A stretch of 64,000 bases of DNA from Campanula takesimana. Its lineage: Eukaryota; Streptophyta; Magnoliopsida; Asterales; Campanulaceae. The stretch covers positions 2,914,001 through 2,978,000 of the forward strand of contig JAOWBW010000006.1 in NCBI GenBank assembly GCA_026119855.1, read 5' to 3'. The translations under genes were made by a program, and so were the position numbers. The notes below the pieces were generated by a model. That model was not told where the DNA came from and searched no databases. It worked only from the letters and a program-made list of their open reading frames with translations. Positions 11,889-21,886 of the stretch are shown here, piece after piece; the stretch's first letter is position 1, and each line of letters starts with the position of its first letter.

Positions 11889-12243
11889 TGTAAGTGAAGG
11901 AAGGAATAGAGGGAGGAAGATGATCAAAATGAAGGAAGAATGAGAGGAAGAACTTACCCTTTTTTTTTAACAATGGAGAGAGAGATAGATTGAGTGTGCT
12001 GGGAAGAGAGTGAGGGAGAAGGTGAAGTAGGGAGGGAGTAGGAGAATGATTTTAAAAAAAAACTTACACTTAGGCCCCCCCCTCACCCCTACTAATACAC
12101 TTAACACAAAATCAACCAAATAATGCTAGACACATAATAATATTATGAGATATAAAATGCGCACATAAATAAATAATCAAATAAATAAATAAATAATTAA
12201 TTATTTATTAATAAAAATAAAGACGGGTTTTCGGGTCGTGACA
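11889..12243 (-). repeat. 3' LTR of chromovirus element 3 (355 bp)
   Basis: Plus-strand limits are TGTAAG at 11889 and GTGACA at 12243, so the minus strand starts TGTCACGACCCG. A polypurine tract (AAGGAGGAGTG on the minus strand, 12244-12256) precedes it. The five bases before it, AAGAA, would be the target duplication, but the other end of the element is deleted. It contains AT-rich AAATAAAT repeats near 12170. Confidence 0.75.
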
Positions 12244-12277
12244 TTCACTCCTCCTTAAAAAAAAATCGACCCGGATT

Positions 12278-14785
12278 TTAAAGGTACTTACCCGAACCAA
12301 AAAGCCATGGATATTTCCGTTCCATCTCTTCTCGAAGCTCCCACGTTGATTCCTCGACATTGTGATTCCTCCATAGCACTCTAACCAACGTAATTCCTTT
12401 ATTCCTCAACTCTTGGACTTTAGTATATAGAATCCGAACCGGTCGTTCCTCATATGACATGTCAGGCTCTATATCCTCGGGTACCCTCGGTAACACGTGA
12501 GATGGGTCATGCAAATACTTCCGAAGCATAGAAACATGGAAAACATTATGCAACCGGTCAAGAGAAGATGGCAATGCGAGTCGATAAGAAAGAAGTCTCA
12601 CTTTTCCCAAAATCTCAAACGGCCCTATAAACCTCGGAGCCAATTTACCTTTCTTCCCAAACCTTCGAATACCAACCTTCGGAGACACCTTCAAGAACAC
12701 AAAATCTCCGGTCTGAAAATTAAGATCACGTCTTCGGTGGTCCGCATAGCTCTTATGTCGACTCTGGGCTGTCTTCAATCGATCCCGAATAACTTTGACT
12801 TTCTCAACTGAATTCTGAACCAAATCAATACCCCATATCTTTGCTTCCCCGATTTCATCCCAACAGATAGGCGATCTACACTTTCTCCCATATAAAGCCT
12901 CGTAAGGAGCCATCTCGATACTAGCCTGGTAACTGTTATTATAAGAAAACTCCACTAGAGGTAAACGAACATCCCAAGGATCGGAAAAGTCTATCGAACA
13001 AGCTCGCAACATATCCTCTAAAATCTGAATAGTCCTCTCGGATTGACCGTCGGTCTGAGGATGAAAAGCTGTACTGAATCTCAAATCGGTACCCAAAGCT
13101 TCCTGTAACGCTTTCCAGAATCTAGAAGTAAATCTCGGATCACGATCCGACACAATGCTAACCGGGACCCCATGTAATCTCACAATCTCATTAACATAAA
13201 GGGTCGCAAGTTTCTCCATCGAGTATCTGATATCAATCGGTAAGAAATGAGCAGTCTTGGTCAGTCTATCCACGATCACCCAAACACTGTCATACCTCCT
13301 ACGGGTATGAGGTAGTCCCGTAACAAAATCCATAGTCACATGTTCCCATTTCCACTCCGGAATCTCTAATGGATGAAGTAGTCCTGCGGGTCTCTGATGC
13401 TCGGCTTTGACCTGCTGACAAGTTAAACACTTCGATACATACTCAGCTATTTGCCTCTTCATGTTGTTCCACCAAAATTGTTGTTTCAGATCTTGGTACA
13501 TCTTCGTACTACCCGGATGAATAGTATATCTCGCTTTATGACCCTCATCTTAAACTTGCCTCTTTATTCCATCAACGTCGGGTACACACAACCGTCCACG
13601 AAAAGTCAATACCCCAATCGAACTCAAAGAAAAATCCTCGAAGTTCTTCTCCTTCAATTTACCCATTATTTTCACTAACTCTGGATCTTCTTTCTGAGCT
13701 TCCTTTATTCTTTGAATTAGGGTCGGAGATACCCTAATATTCGCAAAAATAGCTCCATGTCTCGATTCACGAGGACACCAATCTCGAACATCCTCAAGCA
13801 TTTTCCACTCTCGAACCATCATCGAAGCCACATAAGATTTTCTACTAATCGCATCAGCTACAACATTTGCTTTCCCGGGATGATAGGATATCTTACAATC
13901 ATAGTCCTTCAAAAGTTCCATCCATCGACGCCGTCGGTTATTAAGTTCCTTCTGAGAGAAAAGATACTTCAAACTCTTGTGATCCGTGAAAATATCAAAT
14001 TTCGCTCCGTAAAGGTAGTGCTTCCACTTCTGAAGAGAAAATACGATAGCTGCCAATTCCATATCGTGAGTAGGATAATTCTGCTCACTCGGACTCAACT
14101 TCCTCGAAGCATACGCGATCACTTTCCCATTCTGCATTAAAACACAACCCAAGCCTTCCTTCGATGCATCACTATAAATCACTAAGTCGTCGTTCCCATT
14201 CGGTAATGCAAGAATCGGTGCAGTAGTCAACCTCTTCTTCAATTCCTCAAAACTGTTATTACATTTTTCGGTCCACTCAAACGGAACATTCTTTCGGGTC
14301 AACTGAGTCATCGGTGTAGCAATCCGTGAAAACCCTTCAATAAACCTCCTGTAATATCCGGCTAACCCCAGAAAACTTCTGATCTCAGTCACTGTCTCGG
14401 GTCTCTTCCAATCAACAATAGCTTCTATCTTCGAAGGATCCACAAAAATTCCATCTTTAGAAATAACATGCCCCAGAAATGGAACTTTCTCGAGCCAAAA
14501 TTCACACTTACTAAACTTCGCGAACAACTGTTCCTTTGCAAGAACTGATAAAACTGTCCTCAGATGTTGCTCGTGTTCCTCTCGAGATTTAGAATAGACA
14601 AGGATATCATCGATGAAAACCACTATAAACGAGTCAAGATAAGGATGGAAGATTCGGTTCATCAAATCCATAAACACGGCCGGTGCATTAGTCAACCTAA
14701 ACGGCATAACCAAGAATTCATAATGACCATAACGAGTGCGAAAAGCAGTCTTCGGAATATCATCCGATCGAATCTTCAGTTGATG
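12278..14785 (-). pseudogene. RT (C-terminal part), RNase H, integrase and chromodomain of chromovirus element 3
   Basis: In one frame: RT from HQLKIR with the FIDD active site (VVFIDDILVYSKS), RNase H (SDASKEGLG ... FTDHKSLKYL), an integrase with the CC half of its zinc finger (CLTCQQ) and the DDE core (MDFVTGLP, SDRDPRF, QTDGQSERT), and a C-terminal chromodomain (VLWRNHNVEESTWE). The chromodomain identifies a chromovirus, probably Tekay/Reina-like. One in-frame TAA at 13550-13552 breaks it between RNase H and integrase. The 5' side of RT stops at residue SGY, which is found 16 kb away at 30722, because element 2 is inserted there. Residues encoded from 14786 to 14881 belong to element 2, not RT. 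Confidence 0.92.
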
Positions 14786-14795
14786 TTTATAATCT

Positions 14796-14971
14796 TGTGA
14801 ATACCCCTTATAGGAATTAGAAACCTTGTAAAGACTTGTCCCGGATTCCCAAAATATCTCATTTATGACAAAATCTATCAAATTAGGTAGTAAATGGTTT
14901 CCTTAAAACCATGCAGAAACCCTAGCTTAAGAATCAAGTCAGCCGGCATCCTTGGCCACGCGGCCAACTTT
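14796..14971 (+). repeat. rearranged left end of element 2: LTR terminus plus inverted LTR segment
   Basis: Starts TGTGAATACCCC, identical to the LTR end at 29573. At 14808 it switches to sequence that is an exact inverted copy (164 bp) of 30501-30664, part of the same LTR near its other end. The inverted piece leads directly into the upstream region of the plus-strand PMD-like gene. Either the 3' LTR collapsed, or the antisense gene uses an inverted LTR U3 fragment as its upstream region. Confidence 0.75.
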
Positions 14972-15165
14972 AAGATGAATTATAGGGAAAAGATCAGGGA
15001 CAAAAGTGGAATTTTATCTGAAGGGACAAGGTTGGCCGCGTGGCCAAACACACTAAATTGCAATAGTGGCCGCGTGGCCAAGACCGCTGAGTGGTCAGAT
15101 CTCTTTCACACGGATCGCTGATCTGACGGCTGGGGTTGCAAGGGCAAAAGTGGCCGCGTGGCCAA
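14952..15165 (+). promoter_or_regulatory. four 16-bp near-palindromes upstream of the PMD-like gene
   Basis: Copies at 14952, 15032, 15066 and 15150 of the form TTGGCCGCGTGGCCAA (arms 6 bases, central four variable; two copies begin with G). They lie 186 to 400 bases before the ATG at 15351. A pyrimidine-rich stretch (CTTCTTCTT, 15211-15250) follows and could be a TATA-less core promoter. The function is inferred from position only. Confidence 0.55.
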
Positions 15166-15350
15166 GGATGCCGACGGGCTGACTCCTTGGTCACATCACC
15201 AGACACCTCCCCTCTTCTTCTTCTTTTCTTCTTTCTTCTTCTTCCTTCCTCCATTGTTAACGAGTTAGAGAGAGGAAATTGGGTTTTTAGAGAGAGAAAG
15301 CTTGGATTTTGATAATCTTGAAGACTTCGTTTCACATACTTCTCGAAGCT

Positions 15351-17571
15351 ATGGCAGATTGGATCAATGAGGCGTTATTTAGGGATTTCCCAGGCCAAGG
15401 TGGGTATATGATTCCACAACAAGAGTCACAATGAGAGGGGCATGGTTATGCTCAGGGCGCAGGAAATGTCGGGGTTGATCCAGGAGCGGGCTTTGAAGCG
15501 GCGCCCTTGATTCCACGGGGCGGTTTGAGACCACGAGCCGCGACTCGAAATTACCGTGATAATCTGCTGCGGTCTACGTTCGACCAAGATTACGATTTTT
15601 ACATCGACTCTGAGCGTCATTGGTCGATGGGGCTTCCGGAGACGCGAGAGGTAAATTTCAAATTTTCATTCCTTTCCTTCTTGCACATTTGTATGTTCTA
15701 TGCACATAATATGAAATGCTAGAATAATGGAATGCTAGAATTTAAATTGCTAGAATTGTAAATTGCTAGAATGGTAACATACCTGTGCTGTGTTTACCTG
15801 CAGAGGATCAAGGCTCGTGGGTCCACAGTGACTGTGGGCAAACTGTGGGCGTCCCTGCCGGAGGGACCGGGCGGTTTGCGTGCTCGGATCGAGGCTATGG
15901 GCTTTGGCCCATTCTTTGACAGTGTCCGCATGGTCGGGGCTACCCTGAAGGTGGCAGCGGTGATAGAGGTGTACCGGGAGTTCTGGTGGGATACCACCCA
16001 TACCTTTCACTTCAGTTGGGGAGAGATTACCATCACGCCGACGGATTTTGCGGCCATCACAGGGTTGAGGTTTACTGGTACCCCTTTGCCTTTTGATGAG
16101 AGCTTGGCGGAGCGGCGGGACTATAGACAGGCTCTGCTGGGAGTTGACACAAACCTGGGAGGAGGTGTCAAGGGTTATGGAGTGGAGGCCGGGAAGGTGA
16201 ATCGCTTGGTGGAGGTGGCTATTGAAGCCTTTGGTAGGGGAGAGTATGACTTGGATTGTTTGGTCCGGCTATTCTTATGGTACAGCTTTTCAGAGATCTT
16301 GTTTCCGAGTGGGGCTACAGTCTGCCGGTACTCACTGCTAGGGGCTCTTGTGGACTTGGACTTAGTCGGTGGGATTTCTTGGGGTGGAGCTGGTTTGACT
16401 GAGATTTACCGGGCTTTGGACCATTTCTTGAGGGCTAGCTCGTCGTCCTTTGACGGGTTCCAGTTTGCCTTTGAGGTACGCTCTTGACTACCCTTCTTTT
16501 TCACATTGTTGAGATTTCTACTCTATCCTTTGGTCTGAAATGTCTTTTTTCATTGTACGCACAGGCTTGGGTGTACGAGATCTTCGGTGTCGCCCCTTTT
16601 CAGTTGGTGATGAGTGCCAACAAAGTTGTTCCCATTATGTCATACTGGTGTAAAGGCAACAGGGCTCCTCCCCGCAGAAACCGGGATAAGAAGACGGTGG
16701 ATGCTGCTGATCTGAGGAGGGTGTTCGCGATGTCTGAGCCCATCGGGGTCAGATTTTACCCATGGAGCCCGGCCAATGAGGCTTCGGTGGGTCCCTATGT
16801 AGTGGATTTGACAGCTTCTAGGGTTCTGCTTGTGGGTCTCACCGGGGAGGCCATGTATCTTGGAGAGAGGGTGGTTCGTCAGCACAGGGCTGGTGCGTTA
16901 CCGTGGGCTCCTTATGACCCTCCTCGGGATATGCTCCGTCCCGCGAGGTTGGCGACTTTCTTGGCTCCCACTCCGGCAGAGCATTACAGAGGGAGTGACG
17001 ACTATGCCGGCTACGTGCAGACACGGCTGATCAGCCCTCAGGTTCGGGCTCGGATGCTATCGGGAGAGGGATCGAGCTCGGCCCGGTACGTTGGTCGGAG
17101 TCGGCCTTTGGTTGACATGCCCCTTCGCTTGAGTAGCATGAGAGTGATGAGGGGCGGCCGGGAGGTGGAGCTGAGCTTGGAGCCGACTGATGCAGATCTT
17201 GTTGAGGAGACATTCATTCCTCCGCCCGACGCTGGGGTACGGCTTTGTGCTTTATATTAGTCATGTTTGAACACACTTGTTTCCTTCTGCATTGTAATCA
17301 TTTGCCTTGGCTTCCCTTTCAGGTGACTCGGGAGGCATATATCCGTTCATCTCGGTGGGAGAACGTGTTGATGCGCTTACTGAGGGAGGCGTACCATTCA
17401 TGTACTTGTCAGAGGGACGACGTTGCGTCACCCCAGCGTCGTGAGCGGTCTCCGAACGGCGCGGGCTCTTCTTACATTGGTGGTCGAGCGGTCCGGGGAC
17501 GGAGTTCGGGTGCCGGTAGCTCTCGGGCTTTAGCGCGGCGTGGAGACACCACGGAGGAAGATTCTGATTAG
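15351..17571 (+). pseudogene. plant-mobile-domain-like gene, four exons, antisense within element 2
   Basis: Exons 15351-15650, 15804-16475, 16565-17236 and 17323-17571 join in phase 0 with GT..AG introns of about 85-155 bp. The product, about 630 residues, has the feel of the plant mobile domain (aminotransferase-like, PMD) family: FDSVRMVGATLKVAAVIEV, FHFSWGEITITPTDFAAITG, WYSFSEILFPSG, and WVYEIFGVAP opening exon 3. The C-terminus is basic and serine rich. An in-frame TGA at codon 28 (15432-15434) breaks exon 1, though a later ATG could be used. PMD proteins occur as host genes and inside transposons. Introns can survive because the genomic RNA is the opposite strand. Role in the element is unknown. 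Confidence 0.72.
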
Positions 17572-17842
17572 GCGGGGTCCATCTTTATTTCCTACACTGT
17601 TAGCTAGTAGAGAGCAGAGGGATATGTATGTATAGAACCAATGTATAAAATGGATGTATGTATGTATATCATGTTTCTAAAATGTAAATTTATTGTGGGA
17701 GCCTACTTGTGCAAACTAGTTATTTTTACAAATGTTCCTAATTTTATACAATGCATGAGTCACGGAAGGGGGGAAGGTACGTAGTTGCATGGATCCGTCA
17801 CGGAGTGGGAGGAAACAAACCGGATTTCTGCATGGAGCGATG
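17572..17842 (+). other. spacer between the two antisense genes
   Basis: Holds the 3' flank of the PMD-like gene with TATGTATGTATG repeats (17620-17670), then GC-richer sequence leading to the palindrome array. No gene is seen. Confidence 0.4.
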
Positions 17843-17965
17843 TTGGCCGCATGGCCATGGCGAGGCCCATAGCAATGTTGGCCGCGTGGCCTAGGACGAA
17901 GTTGGCCGTCTGGCCAAGGACAATATCGGCCGCGGGGCCAAGGGCATATGTGGCCGCGTGGCCAG
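17843..17965 (+). promoter_or_regulatory. five near-palindromes, last four in a 24-bp tandem array, upstream of DUF7745-like gene
   Basis: Copies start at 17843, 17878, 17902, 17926 and 17950, the last four spaced exactly 24 bp. Each is a variant of TTGGCCGCGTGGCCAA. A TATA-like word TATTTAAT lies at 18020-18027, 55 bases downstream, and the ATG is at 18113. The LTR has the same motif 47 bases from its TATA box. Confidence 0.6.
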
Positions 17966-18112
17966 ATCCTGCGCCGCCTCCGGGTTTCCTTTTCCTGGCA
18001 AGAATCGGGAGTTGTGTAGTATTTAATGGGAGTTTGTGTCCCATTCAACTTCGTACCAGCAGCTTTTTTGATCAATTTTGAGTTCCAATCATCAACTTGC
18101 TCTTCTTTTGTC

Positions 18113-19540
18113 ATGGATCACAATGCAAGGCTTTCTAGACTTGAAAAAGGAGCTTTCATAACATCTTTGGAGAAGTGGGTTGCCAAGATATCCGGTCCTT
18201 GTCGTAGGAAATTTGAGAAGCGCTATGGGATCAAGTGTCTTTGGTCATTCTTGCACATGAACTCCAACACTAACCTCTTGCAAGCTTGCGGGAAGTTTTG
18301 GAACGACACTCTTCATGTTTTCAACTTTTCTTTTAATGATATGGTACCCACTTATGAAGACATCAAGGCGCTTTGCGGTTGTGAAGGGAAGGGTACACTT
18401 GCATTGCCCTTTGATTTTATTTCTTTGCATGACAAGTTGATAGCCTTTGGTGTGCCCGCAGATGACCTTGGTAGGTATGCTAGAGGTGGCTACGTCGACC
18501 TTTCTTGGATGCCAAGGCACTTTATGCATGCGGATGTGACCTCGGACCGTTCTTTGGACCATCTTGCCTTGTGTTTATTTGCTTCTATTCTTTTCCCTTC
18601 CGAAGTCGGATGTGCTAGTGAGGGATGTTTGACCATGGTGAATGCGGCTCGTTCGGGATATGACATTGTACCGGCCATCCTTGGGGAGCTCATTTGTGGG
18701 ATTCCTCATCTTGCGGTTTATGGCGGGATGCCGTGCGGCAGTGATAGACTTTTGACCATGTGGTTGCAAGAAAGGCTCCGAGTGAACAAGCCAGCGGTTT
18801 CTTCGGCGGTGACCCCATGGATGCACCGTATTAGAGGTATAGAGGAGAGGTTCGAGGGCATGACTCTCAAGGGTTGGGAGAGGTACTTGGCGGAGATGGT
18901 GACCGATGACATCAAGTGGGTGGTGCCCCATTGGCACGTTAATTCCGTGAAGGAGAAGCAAGTGGGACTGTACATGATTAAAGTTCCATCATTTTCTGGG
19001 ACCACTTTCTACTACCCCGCTAGAGTACTCCGTCAATACGGTCTAGTGCAAACCATCCCCGAGGGTTGGGATGAGGAGAGGACCCGTTTTCCTTTTGGCA
19101 AACTTCATTTAGACGATAGCGCTTCGGTTCTCCTTTCTCAAATGTGGGGCGAGGCCGGTTTTTGCCATAGGACTCTCATCACACGCTCCAACAACACCTA
19201 CCTATCACGAGAGTATCTGGATTGGTTTATGGAGAGACTTGGGCAAACGGAGCAGACTCTAGAGACCCTAAGGGGCACTATTTTGGCATCCTGTGCTCCT
19301 AGTTGTTCGTTGAGGATGAAGGAGGCGGTGGCTTATGAGAGGAAGAGGAGTCAGAGCATGGCTAATGGAGATGGAGCGGGGACTTCAAGGAAGAGAAAGG
19401 ATGGAGAGACTCCTAGTGTCAAAGCAAAAGGGGTTAGCGAATTTGAGAGGAGTTTTTGTGAGAACCCTAACAAGAAGAAGGTTTGCCGTGGTCAAAGCAA
19501 GAAGAAAGGGACCGAAGGCACGAGTGGCACTAAAGAGTAG
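18113..19540 (+). CDS. DUF7745/PMD-like protein, antisense within element 2
   Basis: Intact 475-residue ORF. An upstream in-frame ATG at 18026 would add 29 residues, but it overlaps the TATA-like word, so 18113 is preferred. It resembles the DUF7745 family found in plant transposon-linked proteins: LWSFLHMNSNTN, CGKFWNDTLHVFNFSFNDM, VPTYEDIKALCG, then LALCLFASILFPSE and a WLQERL segment like the W-Y/L-E-H/R-L step in PMD proteins. The C-terminal 80 residues are basic (RKRKDGE, NKKKVCRGQSKKKG) and look like a nuclear signal. It runs against gag-pol and converges on its 3' end. No introns are needed. Biochemical function is unknown. Confidence 0.7.
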   Translation: MDHNARLSRLEKGAFITSLEKWVAKISGPCRRKFEKRYGIKCLWSFLHMNSNTNLLQACGKFWNDTLHVFNFSFNDMVPTYEDIKALCGCEGKGTLALPFDFISLHDKLIAFGVPADDLGRYARGGYVDLSWMPRHFMHADVTSDRSLDHLALCLFASILFPSEVGCASEGCLTMVNAARSGYDIVPAILGELICGIPHLAVYGGMPCGSDRLLTMWLQERLRVNKPAVSSAVTPWMHRIRGIEERFEGMTLKGWERYLAEMVTDDIKWVVPHWHVNSVKEKQVGLYMIKVPSFSGTTFYYPARVLRQYGLVQTIPEGWDEERTRFPFGKLHLDDSASVLLSQMWGEAGFCHRTLITRSNNTYLSREYLDWFMERLGQTEQTLETLRGTILASCAPSCSLRMKEAVAYERKRSQSMANGDGAGTSRKRKDGETPSVKAKGVSEFERSFCENPNKKKVCRGQSKKKGTEGTSGTKE

Positions 19541-19760
19541 TTCCGAGGATCCTTCCATAGTCGTTGCAAACACATTGTTTTTAATTTAGTTACTTTTGTT
19601 TTAGTTTCAATTTCAGAATAGGTTATTTATTCAAAAAGTATGTCAAGCTTAGACTCATCAAATAAGTGTTAACATGCAATGACTATGGAAATAAAAGTTT
19701 TTGCTTTCAGAAAATACAACTTCTATCTTTATTGCTTAACAAGATTTGGATGTTTATTTG
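19541..19760. other. AT-rich 3' flank of the DUF7745-like gene
   Basis: AT-rich sequence with AATAAAAG near 19690 that could be a poly(A) signal for the plus-strand gene. Nothing else is seen. Confidence 0.35.
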
Positions 19761-19841
19761 TTTTTTAGACCGCACCTTTTGAAAGGCTGCCTACGTTCCC
19801 CTTTTACAAATAGGACTAAGGGGCTCAGGTCACCGTAGTTC
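19761..19841 (-). other. conserved pseudoknot-like RNA motif, copy B
   Basis: Same arrangement as 691-756: CTACG and CGTAG, GACC and GGTC as crossing pairs, with a longer apical hairpin (CCCCTT/AAGGGG) and a second hairpin (CCTTT/AAAGG) replacing the helices of copy A. It lies between the 3' ends of pol and the antisense gene. Confidence 0.6.
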
Positions 19842-19905
19842 ACTCCAGTCAGACTAGAATGATTTTAAAGAAAGGGAAGATAGAAGGGGGAATGCTCTAA
19901 CTTTT

Positions 19906-20000
19906 GCCTAGACCGCCCTTGCGGGTTTTCGATCTAGCGAGCTTTGTACGCACCCTTATTTTGCATAGACCGCCCTTTGCGGGTTTTCAGTCTATCGGGC
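19906..20000 (-). repeat. two tandem GNRA hairpins after the integrase tail (element 2)
   Basis: Units at 19906-19942 and 19963-20000. On the minus strand the outer helices are CTAGA/TCTAG and ATAGA/TCTAT (compensatory change), and the inner CCC/GGG helices carry GCAA and GCAAA loops. Position and order match 798-898 of element 1. Confidence 0.65.
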
Positions 20001-20042
20001 TTCTTTTTGCATAGTAAACATTTTTTTTTTAAGAGGGGGAGT

Positions 20043-20114
20043 CTAGTCATAGTAGCGTCTGAGCTTGCTGAGGTTGACTGGTTCCTTGAACGGGTTGCCA
20101 TCCAAATCTGCCAT
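20043..20114 (-). pseudogene. integrase C-terminal tail, all that remains of element 2 integrase
   Basis: The minus strand encodes a tail with MADLDGNPFKEPVNLSKLRRYY, matching in layout the integrase end of element 1 (NLDKLKRFYA). It is out of frame with the chimeric ORF that ends at 20120. The integrase core upstream is absent. Confidence 0.7.
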
Positions 20115-20119
20115 TCTGT

Positions 20120-21127
20120 CTAGTCTTGTGGCGCGCCCTGAGCTTTGGTCATTGCGTCGACGCGTTGCTTCAAATCCTCTATTTCTCTTGAGATGTCTTG
20201 AATTGTTTCTTCAGTCAGGTGCGAGAGTACCTCTGGACCGTTCTTCGCATAAGGCTCGATTTCGTAGCAACCGAGGAGTTCTAAGTTTTCGCTTTCCTTA
20301 TAGAACCAAAATCCTCTCACGCCGGTGAGCATGTTCTCGTCTATCAAGCCTTGGATTCTCCTTTGTAGAACGACACAGTCGTTGGTGTCGTGGCCTTCGT
20401 CTTGGTGGTAAGAGCAACTTTTGGTAGGTTCAAATGGTTGAAGGGGTGGTAATTCGGAGAGGAGTGAATGTTCTCCTAGAGGCTGTATCTTGCCCATTTG
20501 TCTCAGTTGGTCGAACAATTTTGCGAAAGGGGTCCCTATTCTTGTGTAGCGGGGGATTGAGAGGGGGTATTTTTCCAAAAGTCTTTGCATTTTTTCACTG
20601 ATTTCCTTTTCCTGGAGCGAGGGCCACGATTCTGTCGTTGGTGTTGGGGTCTGAAGTTCATTCCCATGTGCCGGGTGCAGGATTGGGGTATTCGCGAGGT
20701 ACTCCTTGAGGCAGCATAACGCGAATTCAGATCTCGAACTCCATTCTTGGTCGCGGGCCCTTTCTATTTCTCTGAGTGTCGGTTCCCCCACTGTTGTAAA
20801 ATGGTTGAGGTATTGCAGTAACTTGATGAGTTCTTCCTTTTCGGCTTTGTTCTGAGGAGACTGCATTCTCAACACGGCTCGAACTCGCCGACTGATGGTC
20901 CTCTCCGAGGTTGTGGAGGGGGTCGCTTCTTGGTCCTCCTCGGTTGTCTCGATCTGGTTATATCCGGCGAACCCATCAACAAACGACTTGACTTCATAAT
21001 GGGCAGTCGCGTCCACCAACATGTCGATATTTGGCAGGGGGAAGTCATCCTTCGGTGTAGCTTTGTTAAGATCCCGAAAATCCACACACACTCTGACTTT
21101 ACCGTTGGATTTTCTGACAGTCACCAA
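20120..21127 (-). CDS. chimeric ORF: RT start fused to a gag-like zinc-finger module
   Basis: 335 residues. Residues 1-59 are RT (VCVDFRDLNKATPKDDFPLP to DGFAGYNQI). At about position 20950 the RT ends, before the YVDD site, and unrelated sequence follows in frame. Residues 200-265 resemble the end of Tat gag: LFDQLRQMGKIQPL, then a CX2HX4HX4C finger (C238, H241, H246, C251) and VVLQRRIQGLID. The last 40 residues look coiled-coil (SREIEDLKQRVDAMT). RNase H, second RNase H and integrase core are missing. The frame is open across the junction. The ATG at 21127 follows a single in-frame TAA (21128-21130 region) that separates it from the RT segment upstream. Confidence 0.75.
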   Translation of the reverse strand: MVTVRKSNGKVRVCVDFRDLNKATPKDDFPLPNIDMLVDATAHYEVKSFVDGFAGYNQIETTEEDQEATPSTTSERTISRRVRAVLRMQSPQNKAEKEELIKLLQYLNHFTTVGEPTLREIERARDQEWSSRSEFALCCLKEYLANTPILHPAHGNELQTPTPTTESWPSLQEKEISEKMQRLLEKYPLSIPRYTRIGTPFAKLFDQLRQMGKIQPLGEHSLLSELPPLQPFEPTKSCSYHQDEGHDTNDCVVLQRRIQGLIDENMLTGVRGFWFYKESENLELLGCYEIEPYAKNGPEVLSHLTEETIQDISREIEDLKQRVDAMTKAQGAPQD

Positions 21128-21130
21128 ATT

Positions 21131-21886
21131 TTATAACCAAGTTGGATACTCGATCACCCTGATGAAACCTACACGGAGTAGCTTCTCAATCTCTTCCTTC
21201 ACTTGCAAAGACCATTCCGGCTTAATGCGGCGCAGCTTCTGCTTGACTGGCTTAGCGTCTGGTGCTGTCGGGATTCTGTGCTCTACGATCGAGTTGTCGA
21301 GCCCCGGCATGTCTTTATAAGACCATGCGAACACATCCACATATTCTTTGAGTAGCTCAATCAGTGCTTCCCTTTCGGCTCCTCTGAAGAAACTCCCAAT
21401 CTGCGTTTCCTTAGGCTCGGCTTCGGTTCCCAAATTCACGCATGTTAACACCTCATCGGCAGCTTGGGCTCGAGATTCTTTTTGATTAATAACCTGTTCT
21501 GAGATCTCTTTAATGTATTCATCATTTAATGTGTCTGTGTCTGCCTCTTCTAATGAATCGTTATTAACTAAGTGTATATCATTAGTTTGATTATTAGCCA
21601 ATTTATCAGTTAAAAGAGTGACTATGGAGGGATACTCGGAAAGGTCGAGGGTTTCATTCATGGCAAAAGGGAAAATAGCGTTTGCAACAAGATCATAGTC
21701 TTCAGACGTAAGGTCGTCAGACTTAGAGGAAGACTCAAATTCAAAATGTAAAACACTAGACTCTGGGGACGGGGATTTTGGGTGAGTGCAGGAGATGCTG
21801 CAGGAGTGGCGACAGGAGAAGGAGTAAGCCCCAGTGTTCCCATCATAAATTCCGGAGTAGCTATAGGTCCCCCAATGACGCACCAA
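21131..21886 (-). pseudogene. pol linker and RT N-terminal segment of element 2
   Basis: Contains the acidic linker and the start of RT (DVFAWSYKDMPGLD, VKQKLRRIKPEWSLQVKEEIEKLL, VIEYPTWL), closely matching element 1. A TAA follows directly, and RT continues in the same frame at 21127. Upstream it overlaps the gag-pro frame in another frame, so a frameshift near 21760-21790 must join them (natural or mutational). Confidence 0.8.
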
